DNA of 19,167 nucleotides from Aquificaceae bacterium (GTDB lineage Bacteria > Aquificota > Aquificia > Aquificales > Aquificaceae): positions 1 through 19,167 of the forward strand of contig WFYK01000025.1 of the NCBI GenBank assembly GCA_015490105.1, written 5' to 3'. The notes below the pieces were generated by a model. The model worked only from the letters and a program-made list of their open reading frames with translations, was not told where the DNA came from and made no database searches. The position numbers were made by a program, and so were the translations under genes. Of the stretch, positions 13,586 through 19,167 are shown piece after piece; position 1 is the stretch's first letter, and each line of letters begins with the position of its first letter.

Positions 13586-14285
13586 GCTTTACCTCCTCTA
13601 CGAGTTTTTCTAAAGGATCCAAAGATTTAACCTCATACCAAGTGCTTATGCGAAGGTCCTCTAAGATCTTTTTTCCCTCAGGGTCTGAGGGCATGTCCTT
13701 TAAAGCCCACAGGATAGGATCCCGATACTGCTTCATCTCCGGAGAGACCATGACCACGTGGGAAAAAAGTCTCTCATCACTTACGAAAATTTCCGCCACG
13801 CCCCTTTTAGAGAGATCACTCACCTGATCCCAGAAGTCTTTGTAGAGGATGCCGTAGGGGATCCCCCCCTTTGCTACTGCGGAGAGGACTTTCTGCCACG
13901 AATCCATGTAGACGACTTCTGGTTTTACCCCCCTATCCATAAGTATCTTCAGCCCTAAGAATGTAGCAAACTGGTTTTCTACCGCACCCACTTTGATCAC
14001 CGCTTCGAGCTTGGGTTCTTGACCCTCGGAACAGATCAGGACAGCCTCGTCGTAGTTGTCGTTTCCCGCAACAGGGATAAAGTGCTTTTCTTTGAAGAGT
14101 ATGAGAGCATCGAGAGGGTTAGCGTAGACTACGTCCACGTGATCCATAACCTCGTAGTAGCAGGTAAAGTCAAAGCACTGCTCCATTGCGAGGTCAACAC
14201 CTACCTTTGAGCTCAGATAGGTCAAAAAGTATATCCACTTGACCCTGTTCTTCGTAGAGTCGTGAGGACATATGGCAACCCTCAT
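13563..14285 (-). CDS. PhnD-like phosphonate/phosphite-type solute-binding domain protein, no signal peptide
   Basis: The 240-residue protein looks like the mature part of a PhnD/PtxB-type binding protein: RVAICPHDSTKN at the start, YLSSKVGVDL, HVDVVYANPLDALI (about 50-63), the hinge and second lobe with GAVENQFATFLGLKIL, and AVAKGGIPYGILYKDFWDQV. It starts directly with the first beta strand and has no signal peptide or lipobox; the ATG is fixed by a GAGGGGGG site 18 bp after ssb. It should therefore stay in the cytoplasm and act as a sensor or scaffold rather than a transporter part. No permease or ATPase gene is adjacent. It sits between ssb and rpsR and overlaps rpsR by 23 bp, so it is translated with ribosomal proteins. 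The function is unknown. Confidence 0.75.
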   Translation of the reverse strand: MRVAICPHDSTKNRVKWIYFLTYLSSKVGVDLAMEQCFDFTCYYEVMDHVDVVYANPLDALILFKEKHFIPVAGNDNYDEAVLICSEGQEPKLEAVIKVGAVENQFATFLGLKILMDRGVKPEVVYMDSWQKVLSAVAKGGIPYGILYKDFWDQVSDLSKRGVAEIFVSDERLFSHVVMVSPEMKQYRDPILWALKDMPSDPEGKKILEDLRISTWYEVKSLDPLEKLVEEVKHGYKEAL

Positions 14286-14303
14286 AGTGCTTCCCCCCTC
14301 AAA

Positions 14304-14717
14304 TTAGAAAGGTATTTCGTCCTCTTCGGAGAAGGTCTCCGAAAGGTCTTCCGTTTGAGGTGCGGTTTCTTCCGTTTCTTCTTCCGCGGTCTTAGGTTTG
14401 CTTATAAGTTTTACCGATTCCGCTACTATCCTTACCCTGCTTACGGGCTTTCCCTCTTGGTTCGTCCACTTGTCCTGAGATAGCCTTCCCTCTATAAGAA
14501 CCATGTAGCCTTTAGAAAGACGGGTGGATAGATCTTCCGCGAGCTTTCCGAAAGCCTTAACTTCGAAAAAGTGGGACTCTTCTTTCCATTCGTCTCCCGA
14601 CCTGTATCTTCTGTTGTAGGCTACGGTGAATTCTGTAACAGCGTTCCCCGAATTAGGCAAATATCTTATGGTGGGATCTTGGGTAAGCCTGCCGATCAGG
14701 AAAACCTTATTTAGCAC
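14304..14717 (-). CDS. ssb: Single-stranded DNA-binding protein
   Basis: The 137-residue protein has one OB fold (about 1-105: MLNKVFLIGRLTQDPTIRYL, EFTVAYNRRY, HFFEVKAFGKLAEDLSTRL, GYMVLIEGRLSQDKW). A short acidic tail ends DEIPF, the conserved tip that recruits replication and repair proteins. It coats ssDNA as a tetramer in most bacteria. The start is GTG with GAGGTGA upstream, inside the last 11 bp of rpsF, so translation is coupled. The order S6-SSB is the widely conserved one. Confidence 0.97.
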   Translation of the reverse strand: MLNKVFLIGRLTQDPTIRYLPNSGNAVTEFTVAYNRRYRSGDEWKEESHFFEVKAFGKLAEDLSTRLSKGYMVLIEGRLSQDKWTNQEGKPVSRVRIVAESVKLISKPKTAEEETEETAPQTEDLSETFSEEDEIPF

Positions 14718-15048
14718 TCTTTATCACCTCTTCTTCCTTGATCTGGAAGTTAAGCCACCTTATGACGTCTTCGTTGATCTTGAGCTGAAAGTCAAGTTCG
14801 TTGGGAAGTTGAGGGTTTTGGGTTTTGAACTGGATGATGAAATACCTTCCGTGGTTGAACTTTTGAATGGGGTAAGCTAAGGTCTTGGTTCCCCAGTCTT
14901 GGAAGTGCAGTATCTCTCCGCCTTTGTTTTCGATGAACTTTTTAATCTCCTCTGCCTTCGCCTTGGCCTCCTCCTCGGTCAGGGTGGGCTTGAGAACGAA
15001 AACGGTCTCGTAAAACCTCGTGGTTTTGTAGTGCCTGTGTCTCGGCAT
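14707..15048 (-). CDS. rpsF: 30S ribosomal protein S6
   Basis: The 113-residue protein carries the S6 signatures RFYETVFVLKPTLTEEE, GGEILHFQDWGTKTLAYPI, HGRYFIIQFK and NEDVIRWL. It pairs with S18 on the 30S platform. I chose the ATG giving MPRHRHYKT, since it has a GGGAGG site 8 bp upstream; a start 36 bp further up would add 12 unusual residues and take in the leader. A GC-rich hairpin precedes it. S6:S18 dimers are known to repress rpsF mRNA through leader structures in many bacteria, and S18 is encoded in the same operon here. Confidence 0.96.
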   Translation of the reverse strand: MPRHRHYKTTRFYETVFVLKPTLTEEEAKAKAEEIKKFIENKGGEILHFQDWGTKTLAYPIQKFNHGRYFIIQFKTQNPQLPNELDFQLKINEDVIRWLNFQIKEEEVIKSAK

Positions 15049-15070
15049 ACCTACAACCTCCCGGTCTTTT

Positions 15071-15101
15071 GGCCCCCTCCTCAAGGGGAGGGAGCGAGGC
15101 C
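15071..15101 (-). promoter_or_regulatory. rpsF leader hairpin, candidate S6:S18-type autoregulatory element
   Basis: On the minus strand GGCC, a 5-nt bulge (TCGCT), CCCTCC, a 6-nt loop, GGAGGG and GGCC form a bulged stem-loop just before the rpsF ribosome binding site. No U-run follows, so it is not an intrinsic terminator. The 5' arm contains CCTCCC, which can instead pair with the rpsF Shine-Dalgarno GGGAGG (15062-15057), so two exclusive folds are possible. Known S6:S18 leaders have a bulged stem too, but with a CCG that I do not see in this bulge. Confidence 0.55.
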
Positions 15102-15107
15102 CTTTTA

Positions 15108-15116
15108 ATTTTATCA
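15108..15116 (-). promoter_or_regulatory. Extended -10 promoter before rpsF
   Basis: TGATAAAAT on the minus strand matches the extended -10 form (TGnTAtAAT). It starts 4 bp after the bioB stop and would place the transcript start near 15101-15102, exactly at the foot of the leader hairpin. The -35 region, inside bioB, is poor. Read-through from bioB is also possible. Confidence 0.5.
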
Positions 15117-15119
15117 GAG

Positions 15120-16124
15120 TCAGGAGAGAACTTCCTGCTTTCTTGTGGCCTTGAGATCTTTGAGAAGCTGGTAGTCTTTCTTAATGTCCCTTCCCGCTCT
15201 TGTTAGGTAACCTCCTACCATCATGGCGTTGGTCATAAGAGCCGCCATCCCGTGGAAGTCTCTAAGGTTTTGCTCTCTTCCTCCGCAGAGTCTCAGCTCC
15301 GCCTTTGGATTTGTGAATCTAAACATCGCAATTATCTTTAGGGCTTCAAGGGGAGTCACGCCGGGGGCGTTCTCAAGAGGGGTTCCCTCTATAGGCATCA
15401 GAAAGTTCAAGGGTATGGAGTCTACCTCAAGATCCCTGTAAGTAAGGGCAAGATCCACCCTGTCTTCGTCTGACTCACCCATACCGAAGATCCCACCGCA
15501 GCAGGTAGAAAGACCCACCTTCTTTATCCTCTTTATGGTCTCGTAGCGTTCCCTCCAAGAGTGGGTGGTGACTATGTTGGGGAAGAAGTTCTCGGAAGTT
15601 TCCAGGTTGTGGTTTACCCTCTTTACACCCGCTTCCTTTAGCTTTTTAAGGCTTTCTTCGTCCATAGTTCCCGCGGAGACACAAACGTTTATGGGAAGTT
15701 TTTCCACTTCCTTTATCTCTTTGACCGCCTCCGCTATCCTGTTTACTTCCTCCTTCGTAGCTTGCTTTCCCGCCAGAACTACACAGTATCTGTTAGCTCC
15801 GAACTCTACACCCCTTATGGCACCTTCCACGATCTCATCTTTGGGAACGAGGCCGTATATGTTTATGGGTGTCTTGTAAAACTTGGATTGGGCGCAGAAC
15901 TTACAGTCTTCCGAGCAAGCTCCGCTTTTTGCGTTTATTATCGAGCAGAACTCTATCTCGTTTTCGGGAAAGAAGTGCTTCTTTATCTTCTGAGCAAAGT
16001 GAGTCAGGAAGGCAACATAATCGTCGGGAACCTGAAGAAGGGATAAGGCCTCCTCCTTGGTAAGGGGTTCGTAATTTAAAGCCTTCTGATAGAGATCTAT
16101 TATTAAGCTCTCATATCTATCCAT
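15120..16124 (-). CDS. bioB: Biotin synthase
   Basis: The 334-residue radical SAM enzyme inserts sulfur into dethiobiotin in the last step of biotin synthesis. The [4Fe-4S] cysteines are Cys70, Cys74 and Cys77 in CSEDCKFC. The sacrificial [2Fe-2S] ligands are also present: Cys114 (RYCVVLAG), Cys148 (NVCVSAG), Cys208 (STCCGG) and Arg278 (ELRLCGGR). HNLETS and NFLMPIEGTPL are further family marks. The ATG has a TGGAGG site. It is divergent from miaB, with 65 bp between starts, and may lead the ribosomal operon that follows after a 71-bp leader. No other bio gene is in the window. Confidence 0.96.
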   Translation of the reverse strand: MDRYESLIIDLYQKALNYEPLTKEEALSLLQVPDDYVAFLTHFAQKIKKHFFPENEIEFCSIINAKSGACSEDCKFCAQSKFYKTPINIYGLVPKDEIVEGAIRGVEFGANRYCVVLAGKQATKEEVNRIAEAVKEIKEVEKLPINVCVSAGTMDEESLKKLKEAGVKRVNHNLETSENFFPNIVTTHSWRERYETIKRIKKVGLSTCCGGIFGMGESDEDRVDLALTYRDLEVDSIPLNFLMPIEGTPLENAPGVTPLEALKIIAMFRFTNPKAELRLCGGREQNLRDFHGMAALMTNAMMVGGYLTRAGRDIKKDYQLLKDLKATRKQEVLS

Positions 16125-16189
16125 GGCTCACCTCCAGACTAAAAAATATTAGCTTGCTACCCGTCCGCCCACTGGCAAAATTTATAAAT

Positions 16190-17515
16190 ATGAGCAAAAA
16201 GTTCTTCATAAAGACCTTCGGCTGTCAGATGAACTTCAACGACTCGGAAAGAATAAAGGGGATACTGCGCACACTCGGATATGAGCCCACCGACAACTGG
16301 CAGGAAGCGGATCTGATACTTTTGAACACCTGCACAATAAGGGAAAAGCCTGATCAGAAGGTGCTTTCCCACTTGGGAGAATATAGAAAAGTAAAGGAGA
16401 AAAATCCTAAAGCCCTCATAGCTGTTGCAGGTTGCTTAGCTCAGAGATCGGGTTGGGAACTCGTTCAGAGAGCACCCGTGATAGACATAATGTTCTCTTC
16501 CTTCAACATGCACCAACTCCCAGAACTCATAAACCAAGCTCAGGCGGGTTACAAGGCAATTGCGATCCTCGAAAAACCCCCCGAAGATGAAGATAAAGTC
16601 TGGGAGTTTCCCACCGAGAGGGATAACCCTTACTGCGCTTACGTGACGATCATAAAGGGTTGTGATAAGAACTGCACTTACTGTGTGGTTCCTAAAACGA
16701 GGGGAAGGGAAAGGTCAAGATCCATGGAGAGCATCCTCGAAGAGGTCAAAAGACTCGTAGACGATGGAGTGAGAGAAATACACCTTCTTGGACAAAATGT
16801 GACCGCTTGGGGCAAGGACTTTGAGAAACCTATTCCTTTTTCGGAGCTCCTGTATCAGGTTTCCAAGGTTGAGGGTGTCGAGAGGATCAGGTTTACCACC
16901 GGTCATCCTAAGGATCTCACCGACGACATAATAGAAGCCATGGCGGACATTCCCCAAGTTTGCAACGCCCTTCACCTTCCTTTCCAAGCTGGGTCCGACA
17001 GGATCCTTACCCTTATGGACAGGGGATATACGAAGGAGTTCTACTTGGAGAGGATACAGAAGCTGAGGGAACACATTCCGGACATAGCCATGTCTACGGA
17101 CATAATAGTTGGCTTCCCAACGGAGACCGAGGAAGATTTTGAAGAGACCTTAGACGTTGTCAGGAAGGTTCGTTTCGAACAGATATTCTCCTTTAAGTTC
17201 TCTCCCAGACCCGGAACACCTGCAGCGGATATGGAGGGTCAGATCCCGGATGAGGTGAAAACCGAAAGGATGAAGAGACTTTTAGATCTTCAGAAGCAGA
17301 TAATGTCGGAGATAGCAAAGTCTTATGAAGGCACCGTTCAAGAGGTTCTCGTAGAGGAAACGAAGGGAGAGGATCAAGTGATCGGGAGGACTACCACCAA
17401 CAAGTGGGCAACCCTCAAAGGAGACAAGGGCCTCCTCGGTAAACTGGTGAAGGTCAAAGTCCTTAAAGCATCTCCCTTTAACTTGGACTGCGAACTTCTG
17501 GAGGTGATCCGATGA
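16190..17515 (+). CDS. miaB: tRNA-2-methylthio-N6-dimethylallyladenosine synthase
   Basis: The 441-residue methylthiotransferase adds a methylthio group to i6A37 of tRNAs. The N-terminal domain binds one cluster through Cys12 (KTFGCQMN), Cys48 (LLNTCTIRE) and Cys82 (VAGCLAQR). The radical SAM cluster uses Cys158, Cys162 and Cys165 (KGCDKNCTYC). The VVPKTRGRERSR segment and GHPKDLT fit MiaB rather than RimO or MtaB. A C-terminal TRAM domain (about 370-435) ends it. The ATG giving MSKKFFIK is preferred over a TTG 36 bp upstream, which adds residues unlike the family. No Shine-Dalgarno is visible; TTTATAAAT abuts the ATG. It is coupled to the next gene by ATGA. Confidence 0.95.
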   Translation: MSKKFFIKTFGCQMNFNDSERIKGILRTLGYEPTDNWQEADLILLNTCTIREKPDQKVLSHLGEYRKVKEKNPKALIAVAGCLAQRSGWELVQRAPVIDIMFSSFNMHQLPELINQAQAGYKAIAILEKPPEDEDKVWEFPTERDNPYCAYVTIIKGCDKNCTYCVVPKTRGRERSRSMESILEEVKRLVDDGVREIHLLGQNVTAWGKDFEKPIPFSELLYQVSKVEGVERIRFTTGHPKDLTDDIIEAMADIPQVCNALHLPFQAGSDRILTLMDRGYTKEFYLERIQKLREHIPDIAMSTDIIVGFPTETEEDFEETLDVVRKVRFEQIFSFKFSPRPGTPAADMEGQIPDEVKTERMKRLLDLQKQIMSEIAKSYEGTVQEVLVEETKGEDQVIGRTTTNKWATLKGDKGLLGKLVKVKVLKASPFNLDCELLEVIR

Positions 17516-18009
17516 TAGAGATGGTGGTTCACGGGATAACCTTGGATCCTGTATCCCAAATGCCCATAGTTGTTCTGAAGGCTAAAGAGGACGAGGAAAC
17601 GATCTTGCCTATTTGGATAGGAGCTTTTGAGGCAAACGGCATAGCCATGAAACTCCAAAGTGTTGAACCGCCGAGACCTATGACCTACGAACTTTTGAAA
17701 ACCATAATCACGGAGATGGGAGGGACTGTAGAGAGGGTGGTCATAAACGACCTCAGGGACAGCACCTACTACGCGGAAATCCACATAGTTCAAGGGAACA
17801 ACACCCTCATTATTGACTCCAGACCCAGCGACGCCATAAACTTGGCCTTGCGCTTCGGGGCACCGATATTTGTTGAAGAGGAGGTCCTTGAAAAGTCCGG
17901 AGTTCCAGAACCTGAAGAAGATGACGAAAAGAAGAAACTCAGAGAGTGGCTCGAAAACATAAGACCCGAAGACTTTGAGATAGGAGGTGAAGGAAATCAG
18001 CCTTCTTGA
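17512..18009 (+). CDS. Bifunctional nuclease (BFN/DUF151) family protein
   Basis: The 165-residue protein has the BFN domain over about residues 1-125: GITLDPVSQMPIVVLKAKEDEETILPIWIGAFEANGIA in order, MTYELLKTIITEMGG, and the RPSDAINLALRFGAPIFVEEEVL signature. A charged C-terminal tail (REWLENIRPEDFEI) follows, as is usual in bacterial members. Plant homologues have DNase and RNase activity; the bacterial role is not settled. Its ATG overlaps the miaB stop by 4 bp, so the two are co-translated. The next small ORF starts inside its last codons. Confidence 0.88.
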   Translation: MIEMVVHGITLDPVSQMPIVVLKAKEDEETILPIWIGAFEANGIAMKLQSVEPPRPMTYELLKTIITEMGGTVERVVINDLRDSTYYAEIHIVQGNNTLIIDSRPSDAINLALRFGAPIFVEEEVLEKSGVPEPEEDDEKKKLREWLENIRPEDFEIGGEGNQPS

Positions 18010-18103
18010 TGCGGTTCTCGCCTTGGGTATCGTGGCGATCGGGTTCTTGCTATTTGCAAAGGGTCTCAGGAAAAAAGCTAAGGGTGATTGCTGCCAGACC
18101 TGA
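17987..18103 (+). CDS. Small single-TM protein with C-terminal Cys pair (38 aa)
   Basis: A 38-codon frame opens at a GTG inside the end of the DUF151 gene (23-bp overlap) and closes with TGA at 18101. It has a short polar start (VKEISLLD), one hydrophobic helix (about 8-24: AVLALGIVAIGFLLFA), a basic flank (KGLRKKAKG) and a CCQT end. This follows the positive-inside rule with a cytoplasmic, Cys-bearing tail. The shape resembles the short FeoB-associated Cys-rich membrane proteins, but it has only two cysteines, so that is a weak suggestion. The AGGAGG at 17982-17987 is too close to the GTG to be a normal ribosome binding site, which lowers confidence in the start. Confidence 0.5.
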   Translation: MKEISLLDAVLALGIVAIGFLLFAKGLRKKAKGDCCQT

Positions 18104-18338
18104 AGGCCACGTAGCCGAACCTCCCGATCAGGTGGAAAAGCAAAAAGATCAAAAGGCCCCTTTCCCTGAAGTTATGAGCTACCCAAATTGCCAGTAGGCC
18201 TAAGGATATGAAACGGAGCAAGAAAGTAAAGAACACCACGGAGGTTTTAGGTTTTGAAAACCTGTATATGTGGTGAGCGTAAAGGATCCCGGAAACTATA
18301 CCGATCAGGGCTAACAAAAGAAAGTCTTTTTCGCTCAG
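18078..18338 (-). CDS. Small three-helix membrane protein, AtpR/AtpI-like
   Basis: The frame encodes about 80-86 residues with three hydrophobic helices: LLLALIGIVSGILYAHHIYRF, VVFFTFLLRFISLGLLAIWVA and LLIFLLFHLIGRFGYVAF. Arginines sit in the second and third helices (FLLRF, LIGRF). This pattern matches the AtpR subunit of N-ATPase operons and, more loosely, AtpI, the helper for c-ring assembly; no ATP synthase gene is in the window to confirm it. The only canonical start is a TTG at 18317 without a ribosome binding site. A CTG at 18338-18336, overlapping the ParB-domain stop as CTGA and preceded by GGTGGAG with 5-bp spacing, looks better and is used here. Its 3' end overlaps the small plus-strand ORF by 26 bp. 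Confidence 0.5.
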   Translation of the reverse strand: MSEKDFLLLALIGIVSGILYAHHIYRFSKPKTSVVFFTFLLRFISLGLLAIWVAHNFRERGLLIFLLFHLIGRFGYVAFRSGSNHP

Positions 18339-19126
18339 AAGCTCTCCACCTCTTCTTCGGGTGAAACTTCCACCTTCTCTATTGCGGACTTGAGCCTCTC
18401 GAAAAAGGTATAAAAGTCGTCTTCCACCTTCCTTACCCTCTTTCCGTAGAGATTTTGGAAAGCTTTGGTGACTATAGTTTCCTTCTGAAGGGCGTTGGTA
18501 AGGCCGAGCTGGGCGTAGCGTTCGTTTAGAACCTCCTTTACCTCTTCGAGGACTTGAGCTCTTTTTAGCCTCTCTTCGCGGGCATCTTTGAGGGGATACC
18601 CTAAAAAGTCATCCACCTTCTTTAGAACCTTTTCAAAGGCGTAGCCGGGAAACTTTTTGTCCTGAAGCTCCTCTATTACGAAGCCTACCGTAACGTAGTA
18701 GGGCTCTTCCACCTTGTCCGCCAATTCCTCTTCCCTCATGTCGGGGCTCTCTTGTAGATGTTTGGAGAAGATCTCGTAGGCTTGGTGAGCTTTGTCTTTT
18801 AGGTTGGGTGCCTTTTCCACGTTGAGAGCTATTACAAAATCCTTCAGTTCTTTAGGGACGATGACCGCAGGAACCTCTTCTATACCCAAAGACTTTGCCG
18901 CTTCGAGCCTGTGTTGTCCGTTTATCACCTCAAAGCCAAGATCCTCTTCAACTACGAGTATGGGTTCCACAAAACCGACCTTCTCTATGGACAGAGCTAA
19001 CCTTTTTACCAAGGTTTGGGAAAGATCCCTTTGAATGCTTGGGATCCTTATCTGATCGGTGGGGATCAAAGCCACCCTTACGGTATAACCCTTCAAAGGC
19101 TCTTGGAAACTCCCCACCTCCTTCAT
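18335..19126 (-). CDS. ParB N-terminal-domain protein (ParB/Srx superfamily)
   Basis: The 263-residue protein has a ParB/sulfiredoxin-type domain at about 17-95. It contains IPTDQIRIPSIQRDLS, LALSIEKVGFVEPILVV and the nucleotide-site motif FEVINGQHRLEAAKSLGIEEVPAVIV (GQHR in place of the GERR of chromosomal ParB). The remaining 160 residues are charged and helical (HQAYEIFSKHLQE, AREERLKRAQVLEEVKEVLNERY). I see no clear KorB-type helix-turn-helix and no parA neighbour, so a role in chromosome segregation is not supported. It may be a DNA-binding or nuclease relative. The ATG has no Shine-Dalgarno; TAAAAT lies 9 bp upstream. Confidence 0.8.
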   Translation of the reverse strand: MKEVGSFQEPLKGYTVRVALIPTDQIRIPSIQRDLSQTLVKRLALSIEKVGFVEPILVVEEDLGFEVINGQHRLEAAKSLGIEEVPAVIVPKELKDFVIALNVEKAPNLKDKAHQAYEIFSKHLQESPDMREEELADKVEEPYYVTVGFVIEELQDKKFPGYAFEKVLKKVDDFLGYPLKDAREERLKRAQVLEEVKEVLNERYAQLGLTNALQKETIVTKAFQNLYGKRVRKVEDDFYTFFERLKSAIEKVEVSPEEEVESF

Positions 19127-19135
19127 GTTAACTTT

Positions 19136-19141
19136 ATTTTA
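19136..19141 (-). promoter_or_regulatory. Candidate -10 element for the ParB-domain gene
   Basis: TAAAAT on the minus strand ends 9 bp before the ATG at 19126, which has no Shine-Dalgarno. The same TGTAAAAT octamer precedes nuoK. The -35 region, near the window edge, is not convincing. Confidence 0.35.
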
Positions 19142-19167
19142 CACGGTGGCGAGAGTAGGGTTTAACC

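Noticed and set aside
15049..15084. An upstream start adding 12 residues to S6
   Set aside because: The added residues translate leader sequence including the ribosome binding site; the internal ATG has a GGGAGG at good spacing and gives the normal S6 length.
15071..15101. Hairpin as an intrinsic terminator after bioB
   Set aside because: On the minus strand it is followed by AAAAG, not a U-run. A T-run follows it only in the plus direction, where no plus-strand gene ends.
16154..16189. A TTG start adding 12 residues to MiaB
   Set aside because: The ATG at 16190 gives the usual MiaB N-terminus directly before the first cluster motif.
18335..19126. A chromosomal parB next to the replication origin
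   Set aside because: There is no parA, no parS-like repeat and no KorB-type helix-turn-helix, and the motif is GQHR rather than GERR.

Overview
The window is about 19 kb of very compact chromosome, with 28 protein-coding genes and almost no non-coding DNA. It most likely comes from a thermophilic member of the Aquificota (Aquificaceae, the Aquifex/Hydrogenobacter/Thermocrinis group). The reasons are the Lys/Glu-rich and Val/Ile/Phe-rich proteins, a type III RNase H of the kind known from Aquifex, an AhcY-based SAH cycle, and the extreme gene packing. The assignment is an inference from gene content; no rRNA is present. I see no RNA genes, IS elements, CRISPR arrays or phage genes.

Region 1 (1-3950) concerns the cell envelope and its control. 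It holds a truncated lipoprotein gene with its own near-consensus promoter, a membrane-anchored subtilisin-like protease, a divergent 526-residue lipoprotein of unknown function, and an ECF sigma factor followed by a one-helix membrane protein that is probably its anti-sigma factor.

Region 2 (3988-6204) has a UPF0114 membrane protein, a lone nuoK (complex I subunit K) and a short-chain dehydrogenase in a tight run on the minus strand. A VapBC-type toxin-antitoxin pair diverges from it.

Region 3 (6208-11979) is metabolic. manC (GDP-mannose supply) diverges from alaC-pabC-rnhC (alanine aminotransferase, aminodeoxychorismate lyase, RNase HIII). A LysR regulator follows, with a clear T-N11-A palindrome inside its own promoter, coupled to a HAD phosphatase gene.

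Region 4 (11924-16124, minus strand) is one likely operon: bioB, rpsF, ssb, a PhnD-like gene, rpsR, ahcY and a Trm112-like gene. Genes overlap or sit within about 20 bp of each other, except for a 71-bp leader before rpsF. The usual S6-SSB-S18 ribosomal operon is interrupted by a PhnD-like solute-binding protein that has no signal peptide.

Region 5 (16190-19167) contains miaB, a BFN/DUF151 nuclease gene and a 38-codon membrane ORF on the plus strand. These converge with a ParB-domain gene and an AtpR-like membrane protein gene on the minus strand.

Two window-wide patterns stand out. Convergent genes overlap or nearly touch, by up to 140 bp, with no terminator visible. Genes that appear to be first in a transcript often lack a Shine-Dalgarno and instead have a TANNAT -10-like hexamer 6-9 bp before the ATG, which suggests leaderless mRNAs.
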